This document shows, piece by piece, positions 16,477 through 25,422 of a stretch of DNA of 64,000 nucleotides. The notes under the pieces were generated by a model, which searched no databases, was not told the DNA's origin, and saw only the letters and a program-made list of their open reading frames with translations. The stretch covers positions 14,521 through 78,520 of the forward strand of contig DXMW01000012.1 in NCBI GenBank assembly GCA_019414045.1, given 5' to 3'. A program made the translations under genes and the position numbers. The first letter of the stretch is position 1, and each line of letters opens with the position of its first letter. The DNA comes from Collinsella sp. Lineage in GTDB: Bacteria; Actinomycetota; Coriobacteriia; Coriobacteriales; Coriobacteriaceae.

Positions 16477-18804
16477 ATGGCAGATTCCAGCAAAAAGATG
16501 CAGATCGTGTTTGCCTCGGCCGAGTGCGCACCGTTTGTTAAGACCGGTGGCCTGGGCGACGTGGCGGGCTCGCTGCCTGCGGCGCTCGTGCGCGCCGGCG
16601 CCGAGGTCATCGTGATGGTGCCCAAGTACGCCACCATCAAGGATGAGTACAAGGCGCAGATGGAGCACTTCTCCGACTTTTACGTGAGCCTGGGCTGGCG
16701 CAACGAGTACTGCGGACTCGAGAAGCTCGAGCACGACGGCGTCACCTATATGTTCATCGACAACGAGCGCTACTTTGCGCGCGACTATCCGTACGGCTTC
16801 TTTGATGACGGCGAGCGCTTTGCGTTCTTCTCCAAGGCCATCACCGAGAGTCTGCAGCACCTGCCGGCCGGTTTTGAGTGCGACATCCTGCACTGCAACG
16901 ACTGGCAAACGGCGCTGGCGCCCGTGTTCTTGCGCGAGTTTTACCAGGGCCTGCCGCTGTATGACCGCGTCAAGACCGTGTTCTCGATCCACAACGTGGC
17001 GTTCCAGGGCCAGTTTAGCGACACCGTGATGGAGGACATCCTGGGTGTGGCGCACATTCCGGCGGCCGCCTCGCAGCTGCGTTGCGACGCCTGCAGCGTC
17101 AACTACATGCTGGGCGCGCTGCGCTATGCCGATGCCATCACTACGGTGAGCCCCACCTATGCCAACGAGATCCAGACGCCCGAGTTTGGCGAGGGCCTGG
17201 ACGGCGTTCTGCGCGAGCGTTCGTACGCGCTGCAGGGCATCCTCAACGGCATTGACGTGGCGGGCTTTGACCCGGCGACCGACAAGCGCATTGCCGCCAA
17301 CTACACGGTTGAAGACCGCTCCGGCAAGGCCGTGTGCAAGGCCAAGCTGCAGGAAGAGCTGGGGCTCGAGGTTCGCGACGACCGCCCGCTCATGGTGATG
17401 GTCACGCGCCTGACGCGCCAAAAGGGCATGGACCTGGTCATGTACGCGCTCGACCGCATTCTGGCCGGCGGCGTGCAGGTGGCGGTGCTGGGCACCGGCG
17501 ACCGCGACTACGAGGACGGCCTGCGCTACTTCCAGGACAAGTACCCCGGCACCATGGCCGCGCGCATCGAATTCGATCCCGCGCTGTCGCAGCGTATGTA
17601 TGCCGCCGCCGATATGTTCCTGATGCCTTCGAAGTTCGAGCCCTGCGGTCTGTCGCAGATCATCGCCATGCGCTACGGCACCCTGCCCATCGTGCGCGAG
17701 ACCGGCGGCCTGAAGGACACCGTGCAGCCGTACAACGAGTTTACCGGCGAGGGCACGGGCTTCTCGTTTAGCAACTTTAATGGCGACGAGATGGGCGACG
17801 CGGTGTTCCGCGCGGCGCGCCTGTTCTGGGACAACCGCGACGCTTGGAATCAGCTGGTCACGCAGGCCATGAGCCAGGACTTTAGCTGGACGCGCTCGGC
17901 CGACAAGTATCTGGACCTGTACTTCTTTATGCATCCGGAGATTGAGAGGCCCGCGGCTGTTGTCGACGAGACTGAAGCTGTTGCTGAGCCGGTGGCCGCT
18001 GAAGAGCCCAAGGCCAAAGAGAAGCCGGTTGAGGCTGAGCCCGCAAAGGCCGAGCCTAAGGTGAAGGCTGAGGTTGCTCTTGAGGCAGAGGACGAGGTCA
18101 AGCCCGCTGCAAAGCCCGCAGCTAAGAAGACCACGACCCGCAAGACGACCACTAAGAAGGCTACGACGACCAAAGCTGCCGCGACAAAAACAACGGCTGC
18201 CAAGACAACGACCACGCGCAAGCGCACGACCGCCGCTGCCAAGAAGGCCGCCGAGGCCGAGGCTGCTCCCGAGGTAAAGGCCGAGGTCGCTGAGGCCAAA
18301 CCGGCCGCCAAGGCTCCGGCAAAGACCGCTGCCAAAAAGACGACCACGACTGTCAAGAAGGCAACAGCTGCCAAGAAGACCACGGCAACGAAGTCGACGG
18401 CCGCCAAGGCTACTGCGACCAAGGTCGCTCCGAAGGCTGCCGCAAAGCCCGCCGTCAAGGTCGAGGAGACGCCTGCCGAGCCCAAGGCCGAAGCAGCTGT
18501 CGAGGCCAAGCCGACCGCCAAGACCACCACGCGCAAGCGCACGACGACGGCCAAGAAGACCACGGCAAAGGCTGCCGCTCCTAAGGCAGAGGCTATGCCC
18601 GCCGCCGTCAAAGAGGAGACCAAGCCCGAGCCGGCACCGAAGGCCGCCGAGGTCAAGGCTAAGACCAAGGCTGCCCCGAAGGCAGAGGCTAAGCCCGAGC
18701 CTGCCAAGGAGACCCCGGTCTCCCCTGCCGCTCCGACCGAGAAAAAGGCTCCGACCAAGAAGGCTTCCGTCCGCAAGGCAACGGCCACCCGCAAGCGCCG
18801 CTAA
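16477..18804 (+). CDS. glgA: Glycogen synthase with ~280-residue low-complexity tail
   Basis: A 775-residue GT5 ADP-glucose:glycogen glucosyltransferase. Residues 1-490 are a normal GlgA: KTGGLGDV at 22-29 (ADP-glucose site), HCNDWQTAL, and EPCGLSQIIAMRYGTLPIVRETGGLKDTV near the C-terminal domain. The remaining ~284 residues (from about 17950) start with an acidic Glu/Ala/Pro part and continue as repeated KKTTTRK, AAKAPAK and similar blocks. This nearly doubles the protein relative to the usual length of about 480. The tail resembles histone H1-like or cell-wall-linking low-complexity regions, and GlgB has a shorter version. Start at 16477 because GGGAGAC sits 5 nt upstream; the ATG at 16465 has no site. 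Confidence 0.94.
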   Translation: MADSSKKMQIVFASAECAPFVKTGGLGDVAGSLPAALVRAGAEVIVMVPKYATIKDEYKAQMEHFSDFYVSLGWRNEYCGLEKLEHDGVTYMFIDNERYFARDYPYGFFDDGERFAFFSKAITESLQHLPAGFECDILHCNDWQTALAPVFLREFYQGLPLYDRVKTVFSIHNVAFQGQFSDTVMEDILGVAHIPAAASQLRCDACSVNYMLGALRYADAITTVSPTYANEIQTPEFGEGLDGVLRERSYALQGILNGIDVAGFDPATDKRIAANYTVEDRSGKAVCKAKLQEELGLEVRDDRPLMVMVTRLTRQKGMDLVMYALDRILAGGVQVAVLGTGDRDYEDGLRYFQDKYPGTMAARIEFDPALSQRMYAAADMFLMPSKFEPCGLSQIIAMRYGTLPIVRETGGLKDTVQPYNEFTGEGTGFSFSNFNGDEMGDAVFRAARLFWDNRDAWNQLVTQAMSQDFSWTRSADKYLDLYFFMHPEIERPAAVVDETEAVAEPVAAEEPKAKEKPVEAEPAKAEPKVKAEVALEAEDEVKPAAKPAAKKTTTRKTTTKKATTTKAAATKTTAAKTTTTRKRTTAAAKKAAEAEAAPEVKAEVAEAKPAAKAPAKTAAKKTTTTVKKATAAKKTTATKSTAAKATATKVAPKAAAKPAVKVEETPAEPKAEAAVEAKPTAKTTTRKRTTTAKKTTAKAAAPKAEAMPAAVKEETKPEPAPKAAEVKAKTKAAPKAEAKPEPAKETPVSPAAPTEKKAPTKKASVRKATATRKRR

Positions 18805-18838
18805 TCCAGACGATCCAAAACCTCATCAAACCCTAAGC

Positions 18839-18872
18839 AAGGGGCGCTCCAACCGGGCGCCCCTTCTCTGTT
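18839..18872 (+). terminator. Terminator after glgA
   Basis: GGGGCGC (18841-18847) pairs with GCGCCCC (18857-18863), followed by TTCTCTGTT. It ends the glgB-P-C-D-A unit. Confidence 0.8.
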
Positions 18873-18877
18873 AATAG

Positions 18878-18957
18878 TTGGTAAAACGATTTTCTAGGAC
18901 AACCGTTCGCCGATGGTAAACGGATGTTGTTTATACAGCCTGTGTGCAACAGATATA
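18878..18957 (+). promoter_or_regulatory. Candidate operator and promoter of the GH13-GH77 fusion gene
   Basis: TTGGTAAAACGATTTT (18878-18893) and ATGGTAAACG (18913-18922) repeat the motif found upstream of glgB. A TATACT box (18952-18957) with a weak TTTATA 18 nt before it may be the promoter. The shared motif suggests one maltose/glucan regulator controls both transcripts (inference). Confidence 0.4.
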
Positions 18958-19020
18958 CTTACATCCTGTGCGTAAAGCCCATGGCCCGCAGGCCGTGATT
19001 CTATTGAACTGGACCGTATT

Positions 19021-22000
19021 ATGAGATTGATTCACAACAGCCGTCTGCCGCAGTTTCGCACTCCGTTTGGCGCTGTGACCACTGGAACTTCCGTTTCCCT
19101 CTCGGTGATATTGGAGGATGCCGATCCCAACCAGGCAACGCTTACGCTGCGCACCTGGGTAGATGAAATCGGTGAGTCTCGGTATCCCATGACGCACGAG
19201 GGCGACGGCATCTTTACCGTAGAGCTTGAGTGCACCGAGCCCTGTCTTATCTGGTACAGCTTTATCTGCAATATCGAGGGCCAGCCCGAGGTCCGCTTGG
19301 GCGCGCCGCAAGGCCGCACCGGCGGCGAGGGCGTAACCTACGACTACGCCGAGGTTCCGTCCTTCCAGATTACCGTCTATAAGCACCGCGAAGTGCGTCC
19401 CGAGTGGTACGAGCGCGGCATGGTTTACCAGATCTTCCCCGATCGCTACGCCCGCGACGAGAACTGGCGCGAGCGCACGATGGCCGAGGTCGAAAAACCG
19501 CGCAACGGCATCCAGCGCCGCATGGTCGAGGACTGGAATGAACCGCCCGAGTACGAGCGTGCCGAAGACGGCTTCATCAAGGCCTGGGATTTTTACGGCG
19601 GCTCGCTCAAGGGTATCCAAAATGACCTGCCCCGCATTGCCGAGCTGGGCTTTACAGCCATCTACCTCAACCCCATCTTTGAGGCCGCGAGCAACCACCG
19701 CTACGACACGGCCGATTACACCAAGATCGACCCGATCCTGGGCACCGAGCAGGACTTTACGGAGCTGTGTCAGGCGGCCGAGAAGCTGGGCATCTCCATC
19801 ATTCTGGATGGCGTCTTCAACCACACGGGTGACGACTCCATCTATTTCAACCGCTACGGCAACTACCCCGGCGTGGGCGCGTGGCAGAGCGAGGACTCGC
19901 CGTGGCGCGATGCGTTTTATTTCCACGAGGACGGCTCGTACGACTGCTGGTGGGGCGTGGGCAACATGCCCGCCATCAATGAGAGCTCCGAGCTGGTACG
20001 CGAGCGGCTTCTGGGCAAGGACGGCGTGATCCGTAAATGGCTACGTGCCGGCGCTCATGGCTGGCGCCTGGACGTCGCTGACGAGCTTTCCGACGACTTC
20101 CTGGCCGAGATCAAGAAGGCCGTGATCGCCGAGAAGCCCGACGCACTGCTACTCGGCGAGGTCTGGGAAGACGCCTCTAACAAGATAAGCTATGGCCATT
20201 TGCGTCGTTACCTGCAAGGATCCGAGCTTGACTCGGCTATGGATTACCCCTTCCGCGACATGGTCATCGGCTTTTTGATGGGCTACAAGAACGCCTACCA
20301 GGCAGCCGAGGATATCGAAACCCTGCGCGAGAATTATCCGCGCGAAGCCCTGTCCTGCGCGCTCAACCTGCTGTCGAGCCACGACCGTCCGCGTATCATC
20401 TCGGTGCTCGGCGGCGGCCCCGACGAGTCGCAGCTGCCCGAGTGCGAGCGCAGCAAATGGCGCCTGGACGAGAACTCGATGGGCCTGGCCAAGAGCCGTT
20501 TTTGGCTCGCCACGCTCATGCAGATGACCTTCCCCGGCGTGCCTTCGATCTACTACGGCGACGAATACGGCCTGGAGGGTCTAACCGATCCGGGCAACCG
20601 CCGCACCCTGCCGACCAAGGACCAACTGCACGACTTCGACACGCTGGCTATTGTCAAAAACGCCTCCGCCGTACGCCGCGCACTGCCGTTTATGATCGAC
20701 GGCGAGATCAAGGCCTTCGCGCTCAACGAAGAGGTGCTGGCATACAACCGCACGGGCAAGGATGGCGAGTCCGCGACGGTTATCATCAACCGTAGTCTGC
20801 GCAATTCGCACCGCGTGACGATTCCGGCGCTCGATGAATGCGCGAGTGACGTGATCAGCGGTCACGAGTGCGAGATCCACAACGGCACGGTCACGCTCGA
20901 TTTGTATCCGCTGGGCTCGTCGATCATCTATCATCATGCCGAGCATCGCCTGCAGGAGCCGCTCGATCACGGCGCGGGCGTTGTGTGCCATATCACCTCG
21001 GTACCGACCGATGACGGCAAGCCCGGCACGATCGGCGCACCCACGCGTCGCTTTATCGACCATCTGTCCGCTATGGGCATGCGCTACTGGCAGGTCCTGC
21101 CTGTCAACCCAACGGACTTCTTCCGCTCCCCTTACGCCGGGCCTTCGGCCTTTGCGGGCAATATTGACCTGCTGCCCGAGAGCCAAGAGGAGCTGGCGGC
21201 CGACTTTGAGACTTGGAAGGCCCGTGGCGGCGAAGATGCCGATCCGCTCTACACCGCGTTTAAACATCGCAACGCCGATTGGCTCGAGAAATACTGCGTC
21301 TACATGGCCGTTAAGAAGTACTTTGAGGGCGAGTCGCGCCACGATTGGCCGACGGATGTCGCGCACTACAACGAGCACCTGATTGACGACAAGCGCTTCC
21401 ACGACGAGGCAGAGCTGCAGGCGTACATGCAGTACCGCTTTGACCTAGCCTGGTGCGAGCTCATGAACTACGCGCACAAGAAGGGCATCGAGGTCATCGG
21501 CGATATCCCGATGTATGTCTCGGACGATTCGGCCGATGCATGGAGCGAGCCCGAGAACTTCTGGTTGTCCGATACCGGCAAAGCGATTGAGATTTCCGGT
21601 GCGCCGCCCGACAACTTTGCGCCCGAGGGCCAGGTGTGGGGCAACCCCACCTTCCGTTGGGATCACATGAAGCAGAACGGCTATAGCTGGTGGATGGACC
21701 GTCTGCGTCGCGCGTTCTCGCTCTACGACCGCGTGCGTCTGGACCACTTCCTGGGCTTCCACAGCTACTTTAGCATCCCCGCCGGCAAGGCCTGTGCCGA
21801 TGGCCGCTGGCTTGCGGGCCCGGGCAAAGACCTGTTCCAGACCGCCTATGACGAGCTGGGTCCGCTCAACTTTATCGCCGAGGACTTGGGCTATCTGACG
21901 CCCGGTGTTCGCGCCATGGCTTCGACTTGCGGCTTCCCCGGTATGGACGTACTGGAGTTTAGCGATTACGACGTTCGTTGCGGCGTGCACCCTACGCCCG

Positions 22001-22317
22001 GCAAGATCCTGTACACATCGACTCACGACACGTCGACGCTCGCGGGTTGGTGCACGCGCTCCTTTGCGGGCGGCGACGAGCCGAGCGGTGTTGAGGTGGC
22101 AGCCAAGCTGATGAGCGACGCGCTGACAAGCGACGCTCCCCTGGTGATGATGCCGCTGCAGGACGTGCTGGGGCTTGGCGACGACACGCGAATGAACGTA
22201 CCGGGCGTGGCCACGGGCAACTGGACCTGGCAGGCTGACGAGGCCGACGTTGCGGCCGCTGAGGGCAAAACCGCACAGCTCCTGCGCAACACGCATAGAT
22301 TCTGGGGCGAAGCGTGA
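19021..22317 (+). CDS. Fusion of GH13 alpha-glucan hydrolase and 4-alpha-glucanotransferase
   Basis: A 1098-residue two-enzyme protein. Residues 1-620 are a GH13 neopullulanase/cyclomaltodextrinase-type domain: N-terminal beta domain, MVYQIFPDRYA, nucleophile Asp351 in GWRLDVADE, acid Glu380 in LLGEVWED, Asp455 in SSHDRPR. Residues from about 640 are a MalQ-type GH77 domain: VVCHITSVPT, RYWQVLPVNPT, Asp908 in RLDHFLGF, FIAEDLGYLTPGV and TSTHDTSTLAGW. Together they could open or hydrolyse maltodextrins and rebuild glucan chains released from glycogen. No signal peptide is seen, so it is cytoplasmic. It has its own promoter region and terminator and is often annotated as GlgX/MalQ bifunctional; true debranching activity is not proven. 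Confidence 0.92.
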   Translation: MRLIHNSRLPQFRTPFGAVTTGTSVSLSVILEDADPNQATLTLRTWVDEIGESRYPMTHEGDGIFTVELECTEPCLIWYSFICNIEGQPEVRLGAPQGRTGGEGVTYDYAEVPSFQITVYKHREVRPEWYERGMVYQIFPDRYARDENWRERTMAEVEKPRNGIQRRMVEDWNEPPEYERAEDGFIKAWDFYGGSLKGIQNDLPRIAELGFTAIYLNPIFEAASNHRYDTADYTKIDPILGTEQDFTELCQAAEKLGISIILDGVFNHTGDDSIYFNRYGNYPGVGAWQSEDSPWRDAFYFHEDGSYDCWWGVGNMPAINESSELVRERLLGKDGVIRKWLRAGAHGWRLDVADELSDDFLAEIKKAVIAEKPDALLLGEVWEDASNKISYGHLRRYLQGSELDSAMDYPFRDMVIGFLMGYKNAYQAAEDIETLRENYPREALSCALNLLSSHDRPRIISVLGGGPDESQLPECERSKWRLDENSMGLAKSRFWLATLMQMTFPGVPSIYYGDEYGLEGLTDPGNRRTLPTKDQLHDFDTLAIVKNASAVRRALPFMIDGEIKAFALNEEVLAYNRTGKDGESATVIINRSLRNSHRVTIPALDECASDVISGHECEIHNGTVTLDLYPLGSSIIYHHAEHRLQEPLDHGAGVVCHITSVPTDDGKPGTIGAPTRRFIDHLSAMGMRYWQVLPVNPTDFFRSPYAGPSAFAGNIDLLPESQEELAADFETWKARGGEDADPLYTAFKHRNADWLEKYCVYMAVKKYFEGESRHDWPTDVAHYNEHLIDDKRFHDEAELQAYMQYRFDLAWCELMNYAHKKGIEVIGDIPMYVSDDSADAWSEPENFWLSDTGKAIEISGAPPDNFAPEGQVWGNPTFRWDHMKQNGYSWWMDRLRRAFSLYDRVRLDHFLGFHSYFSIPAGKACADGRWLAGPGKDLFQTAYDELGPLNFIAEDLGYLTPGVRAMASTCGFPGMDVLEFSDYDVRCGVHPTPGKILYTSTHDTSTLAGWCTRSFAGGDEPSGVEVAAKLMSDALTSDAPLVMMPLQDVLGLGDDTRMNVPGVATGNWTWQADEADVAAAEGKTAQLLRNTHRFWGEA

Positions 22318-22361
22318 TAAAACGCCCGATATAGGGTACAGTTACAGACGTTTGAATTTTT

Positions 22362-22388
22362 GCGGGCAGAGTAATCTGCCCGCTTTGT
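22362..22388 (+). terminator. Terminator after the GH13-GH77 gene
   Basis: GCGGGCAGA (22362-22370), GTAA loop, TCTGCCCGC (22375-22383), then TTTGT. Confidence 0.75.
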
Positions 22389-22405
22389 GCTGAAAAGGAA
22401 GTATT

Positions 22406-22642
22406 ATGGCGCGCTACGATTACAAGTGCTCGAGCTGCGGCAACGTGTTTGAGGTTGAGCATCCCATGTCCGAGACCCCCGAGGTCGTGTGCCCCAACTG
22501 CGGCGCTCCGGCCGCCAAGACGTTCTCGGCCAGCGGCATCAAGTTTGAGGGCAGCGGCTTCTACAACACCGACCAGCGCAGCGGTGGCTCAAGCACCAGC
22601 GCCACCAGCGGCTGCTGCGCCAACTGCCCGCATAACCACTAG
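22406..22642 (+). CDS. FmdB-family small zinc-ribbon protein
   Basis: A 78-residue protein of the FmdB/putative regulatory protein family. It starts MARYDYKCSSCG and has two CxxC knuckles (Cys8/Cys11 and CPNC near residues 30-33) that should bind one zinc, then a Ser/Gly-rich tail ending SGCCANCPHNH with extra cysteines. The function of the family is unknown despite the FmdB name. AAAAGGAAG precedes the start; a strong terminator follows directly, so it may be a single-gene unit. Confidence 0.88.
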   Translation: MARYDYKCSSCGNVFEVEHPMSETPEVVCPNCGAPAAKTFSASGIKFEGSGFYNTDQRSGGSSTSATSGCCANCPHNH

Positions 22643-22650
22643 AAACCAAT

Positions 22651-22689
22651 CAGCCCCGCGACCGACACCAATCGCGGGGCTGTTTCTTT
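22651..22689 (+). terminator. Terminator after the FmdB-like gene
   Basis: CAGCCCCGCGA (22651-22661) pairs perfectly with TCGCGGGGCTG (22672-22682), followed by TTTCTTTA. Confidence 0.9.
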
Positions 22690-22710
22690 AGCTGCCCAGG
22701 CTTCCTTATG

Positions 22711-22777
22711 AGTTGCGGTGAAATAAGGACTGTTTGGCGGGCAGAAGCCGCTATTCAATCCCTATTTCACCGCAACT
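22711..22777. repeat. Inverted repeat, AGTTGCGGTGAAATA family
   Basis: AGTTGCGGTGAAATA (22711-22725) is the exact complement of 22763-22777, with weaker pairing inwards. The same arm occurs at 39019-39085, so this is a dispersed palindromic repeat. It lies 7 nt beyond the rsmB stop codon (minus strand) and after the FmdB terminator (plus strand), between convergent genes. Confidence 0.85.
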
Positions 22778-22783
22778 TAGTCG

Positions 22784-24184
22784 TTACTTGTGGACCAGGC
22801 GGGCGCAGAAGTGGCCGTCGTAGGAGTCGGCGTTTACCGGCACGCTTTGGAAGAGGCCTCGATCGTTCTGGCGTACGGATACGAGCTTCTTGGCCTGATC
22901 GAACTCGGGGAGTTGCAGAATCTGCGCCTCGGAGAGCGGCTCCAGGCTAAAACCGGTGCCCTCGGGAGAGTTCAGGAACGCTTCCACGACCTGTGTGTTC
23001 TCCTCGTCGAAGACCGAGCATGTCGCATAGATAAGCTCGCCACCAGCAGCCACGCGCGCAGCGGCTTCCTTGAGCATCGTCAGCTGCAGCTTGGGCAGCT
23101 CAACCGTCACATCCTTTTCGGTCAGGCGCCACGGGATCTCGGGATGACGACGCATGGTTCCGGTGCCAGAGCACGGCGCATCGATAAAGACTGTGTCGAA
23201 CTTAACCGGCTCGCCAAGCATGGCATCAAACGATGTGAGCACCTCATCAAGCTCGCAAGCATCACCAGAAACCGTACGAACGCCCTGAATACCGGCCTTA
23301 TGCAGGCGAGCGAGATTCAGATCGCACTTGCGATCATGCAGATCGAGCGCCGTATGCTGACGCTCATAGCCCGTACGCTTGGCCTGGCACATCATCACAT
23401 AGGTCTTGGTGCCACGACCGGCACCAATCTCAAGGCAGCTACCAGGGCGCGTGGCAGCTGTGGCGATAAGTTGCGCGTTGAGATCAGATGCCACCGCGGC
23501 AGCACGCTCAAACGCACCCGAAGCAACGGTAACCTGGGCATCAACCGGGGCATGGCAGCCCGGGAAGACAGGTGCGACGAGCTGCGAGATATACGGATCG
23601 GGCTTGGTCGCAAAGGCGTTCTCATGCAGGGCCAGCGGCGCGGGGGCCAGATTGCCGGCAAAGTTAAGCGCACCCTCTGGCGTGTCAAACGACGCCATAA
23701 TGCGAGCACACAGCCAGCGAGGAAGACCCATCAGGCGCGACAGACGAACCAAGCGTCGCTCGGACTCATCCACATCGGACGCAGTAGCAAAGTCCTCAAC
23801 ATTGTCCGCAACCTTATGCAGTACAGCATTGGCCAAGCCAGCGGCGGACTTAGCACCGCAGCGAACCAGCTCAACTCCCTGACTTACGGCAACACGGCCC
23901 GGCGTATGCAGGTAGAGCATCTCGAAGGCCGAGATACGAAGCGCCATGCGAACGCGCGGCGCAACCTTTTTGGGCTTATCGAGAAACTGATCGAGCAGCT
24001 CGTCCAAAATACCCTGCGTGGCGGCCACACCCAGCGCCAAGCGGGCAGCAAAAGCGGAATCGCGCTGGTCAATAGCCTTGGCGGAAGCACGGGAAGACAA
24101 CACATCGCGCGCATACATGCCGCGGCGATCGGCCTCCATCAGCACATCGAGCGCAAGCTTGCGCGCGGGAGACAGCTTGCTCAT
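22784..24184 (-). CDS. rsmB: 16S rRNA m5C967-type methyltransferase RsmB
   Basis: A 466-residue RNA cytosine-C5 methyltransferase. An N-terminal NusB-like helical domain (about 1-150) is followed by the SAM-binding fold: CLEIGAGRGTKTYVMM, motif IV DAPCSGTGTMRRHPEI with its conserved Cys, and motif VI YATCSVFDEENTQVV with the catalytic Cys. The start at ATG 24184 overlaps the fmt stop by 4 nt, giving the common priA-def-fmt-rsmB order. An earlier ATG (24232) lies inside fmt. Confidence 0.92.
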   Translation of the reverse strand: MSKLSPARKLALDVLMEADRRGMYARDVLSSRASAKAIDQRDSAFAARLALGVAATQGILDELLDQFLDKPKKVAPRVRMALRISAFEMLYLHTPGRVAVSQGVELVRCGAKSAAGLANAVLHKVADNVEDFATASDVDESERRLVRLSRLMGLPRWLCARIMASFDTPEGALNFAGNLAPAPLALHENAFATKPDPYISQLVAPVFPGCHAPVDAQVTVASGAFERAAAVASDLNAQLIATAATRPGSCLEIGAGRGTKTYVMMCQAKRTGYERQHTALDLHDRKCDLNLARLHKAGIQGVRTVSGDACELDEVLTSFDAMLGEPVKFDTVFIDAPCSGTGTMRRHPEIPWRLTEKDVTVELPKLQLTMLKEAAARVAAGGELIYATCSVFDEENTQVVEAFLNSPEGTGFSLEPLSEAQILQLPEFDQAKKLVSVRQNDRGLFQSVPVNADSYDGHFCARLVHK

Positions 24185-25101
24185 GACAAAACACCCCACG
24201 AAAGATCGGCACCCTGCAGGCCAGCAGCCCAAGCAGAAGCGGCCATAGCACGCTTGCCATCGGGCTTAACCTCAAGCAACTCAACCGAGCCATCGGAAAG
24301 ACCAAGGTAAACACACTTGGCCTTAACGAGAACCTGACCCTCAACAAGCGACACATCAGCAGGCGCAGCATCGAGCACGCGCACGGTCTTGCCGGCAATC
24401 ACGCAACGAGCAGGCGCGGTATCGGACGAAGCCAGCACATGGCGCACGCAATCAAGCGCCGCCATGTGCGGATCCAGGCGCATCTCCTGCTTAGAAATCT
24501 TGGCAGCATGGGTAACGAGCGCCTCGTCCTGTTCGATCCACACGGCGGTGCCATCGGCAAGAGAAGGAAGCGTATAGGCAAGCAGTTTACCGCCAAGCTC
24601 ACCAAGCTCCATGGTCAGCGCCTCAGCATGCTTACCGGCAACCGAGGTCGAGGCCTGCGCACAATAGGCGCCGGTATCCACGCCGTGCCCGATGCGCATG
24701 ATAGAAACGCCAGCAACCTCATCACCAGCGAGAATCGCACGCTGAATAGGAGCAGCCCCACGCCAACGAGGCAGCAAGGAAGCATGAACATTCACAATGC
24801 CGAGCGGTGCCATATGCAGCACGTCATCAGGCAAAATGCAGCCATAAGCAGCCACACAGAAAATGTCAGCCTGGGCAGCCTGGAGCACCTCAACAACCTC
24901 AGGCGTCATACGATTAGCCTCAACAACAGGCAGACCAAGCTCGAGCGCCTTAGCCTTAACAGGAGACGGCTCCAGCTTCTTACCACGCCCACGAACAGCA
25001 TCAGGACGAGTAACAACAAGCGCAATCTCGTTTCCAGCCTCGACAAGCGAAGCCAGCGAGGGCACAGCAAAATCAGGCGTACCCATAAACACAATACGCA
25101 T
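24181..25101 (-). CDS. fmt: Methionyl-tRNA formyltransferase
   Basis: A 306-residue enzyme that formylates initiator Met-tRNA using 10-formyl-THF. The N-terminal Rossmann domain starts MRIVFMGTPDFAVPSL. The folate/catalytic segment is NVHASLLPRWRGAAPIQ with the downstream IMRIGHGVDTG, and a C-terminal OB-like tRNA-binding domain follows. GAGGAG lies 9 nt before the ATG. It is separated from def by a 321-nt gap that contains a terminator and a long inverted repeat, so fmt-rsmB probably have their own promoter. Confidence 0.95.
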   Translation of the reverse strand: MRIVFMGTPDFAVPSLASLVEAGNEIALVVTRPDAVRGRGKKLEPSPVKAKALELGLPVVEANRMTPEVVEVLQAAQADIFCVAAYGCILPDDVLHMAPLGIVNVHASLLPRWRGAAPIQRAILAGDEVAGVSIMRIGHGVDTGAYCAQASTSVAGKHAEALTMELGELGGKLLAYTLPSLADGTAVWIEQDEALVTHAAKISKQEMRLDPHMAALDCVRHVLASSDTAPARCVIAGKTVRVLDAAPADVSLVEGQVLVKAKCVYLGLSDGSVELLEVKPDGKRAMAASAWAAGLQGADLSWGVLS

Positions 25102-25318
25102 AAAGAACGTCTCCTCTCAACCAAAGCCGAGACGGCTACAAAGAACAGCGGAAAGCCAAGTCACCAGCCCATCCGCAATAACATTTCAACAAGAACAAAT
25201 ATACCCAAAACCAAAGAAAGAGCCGCAATAAAAGCAGCTCTTTCAGCAAAGCACCTATCAGCGAAGACGCCCATCCCTGGCCCGACGGCACCCGGGCGAG
25301 ACAGGCAGCGTCAACGTA
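25102..25318. other. Intergenic DNA between fmt and def, no gene supported
   Basis: This is an AT-rich part of the 321-nt gap; it holds the terminator at 25211-25244 and possibly the fmt promoter. A minus-strand open frame crossing this gap (25136-25558) would encode a Leu/Phe-rich end but has no ribosome site and runs out of frame through def, so it is not called. Confidence 0.6.
25211..25244 (-). terminator. Terminator downstream of def
   Basis: GAAAGAGC (25216-25223) and GCTCTTTC (25237-25244) form an 8-bp stem. On the minus strand it is followed by the T-rich CTTTGGTTTTGG. Confidence 0.6.
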
Positions 25319-25414
25319 GTCCCCGGGGCGCCCGCCTATATCGTCCCGCGCGCAGTTTCGCAGCGCAGCGAGAATGTTTGAGCACGGGATGATATAGGCG
25401 GGCGCCCCGGGGAC
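25319..25414. repeat. Long inverted repeat (30-bp arms, one mismatch)
   Basis: The left arm 25319-25348 (starts GTCCCCGGGGCGCCCGCC) matches the complement of 25385-25414 at 29 of 30 positions, with a 36-nt loop. Beyond it, CCGGGCGAGACA (from 25292) is complementary to the last codons of def (TGTCTCGCCCGG, 25429-25440), so the symmetry partly extends into the gene end. Confidence 0.9.
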
Positions 25415-25422
25415 GGACAAAC

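Noticed and set aside
17950..18801. Direct DNA repeats in the glgA tail as a CRISPR-like array
   Set aside because: The repeats are in frame, irregular and encode low-complexity protein; there are no constant repeats with unique spacers and no cas genes.
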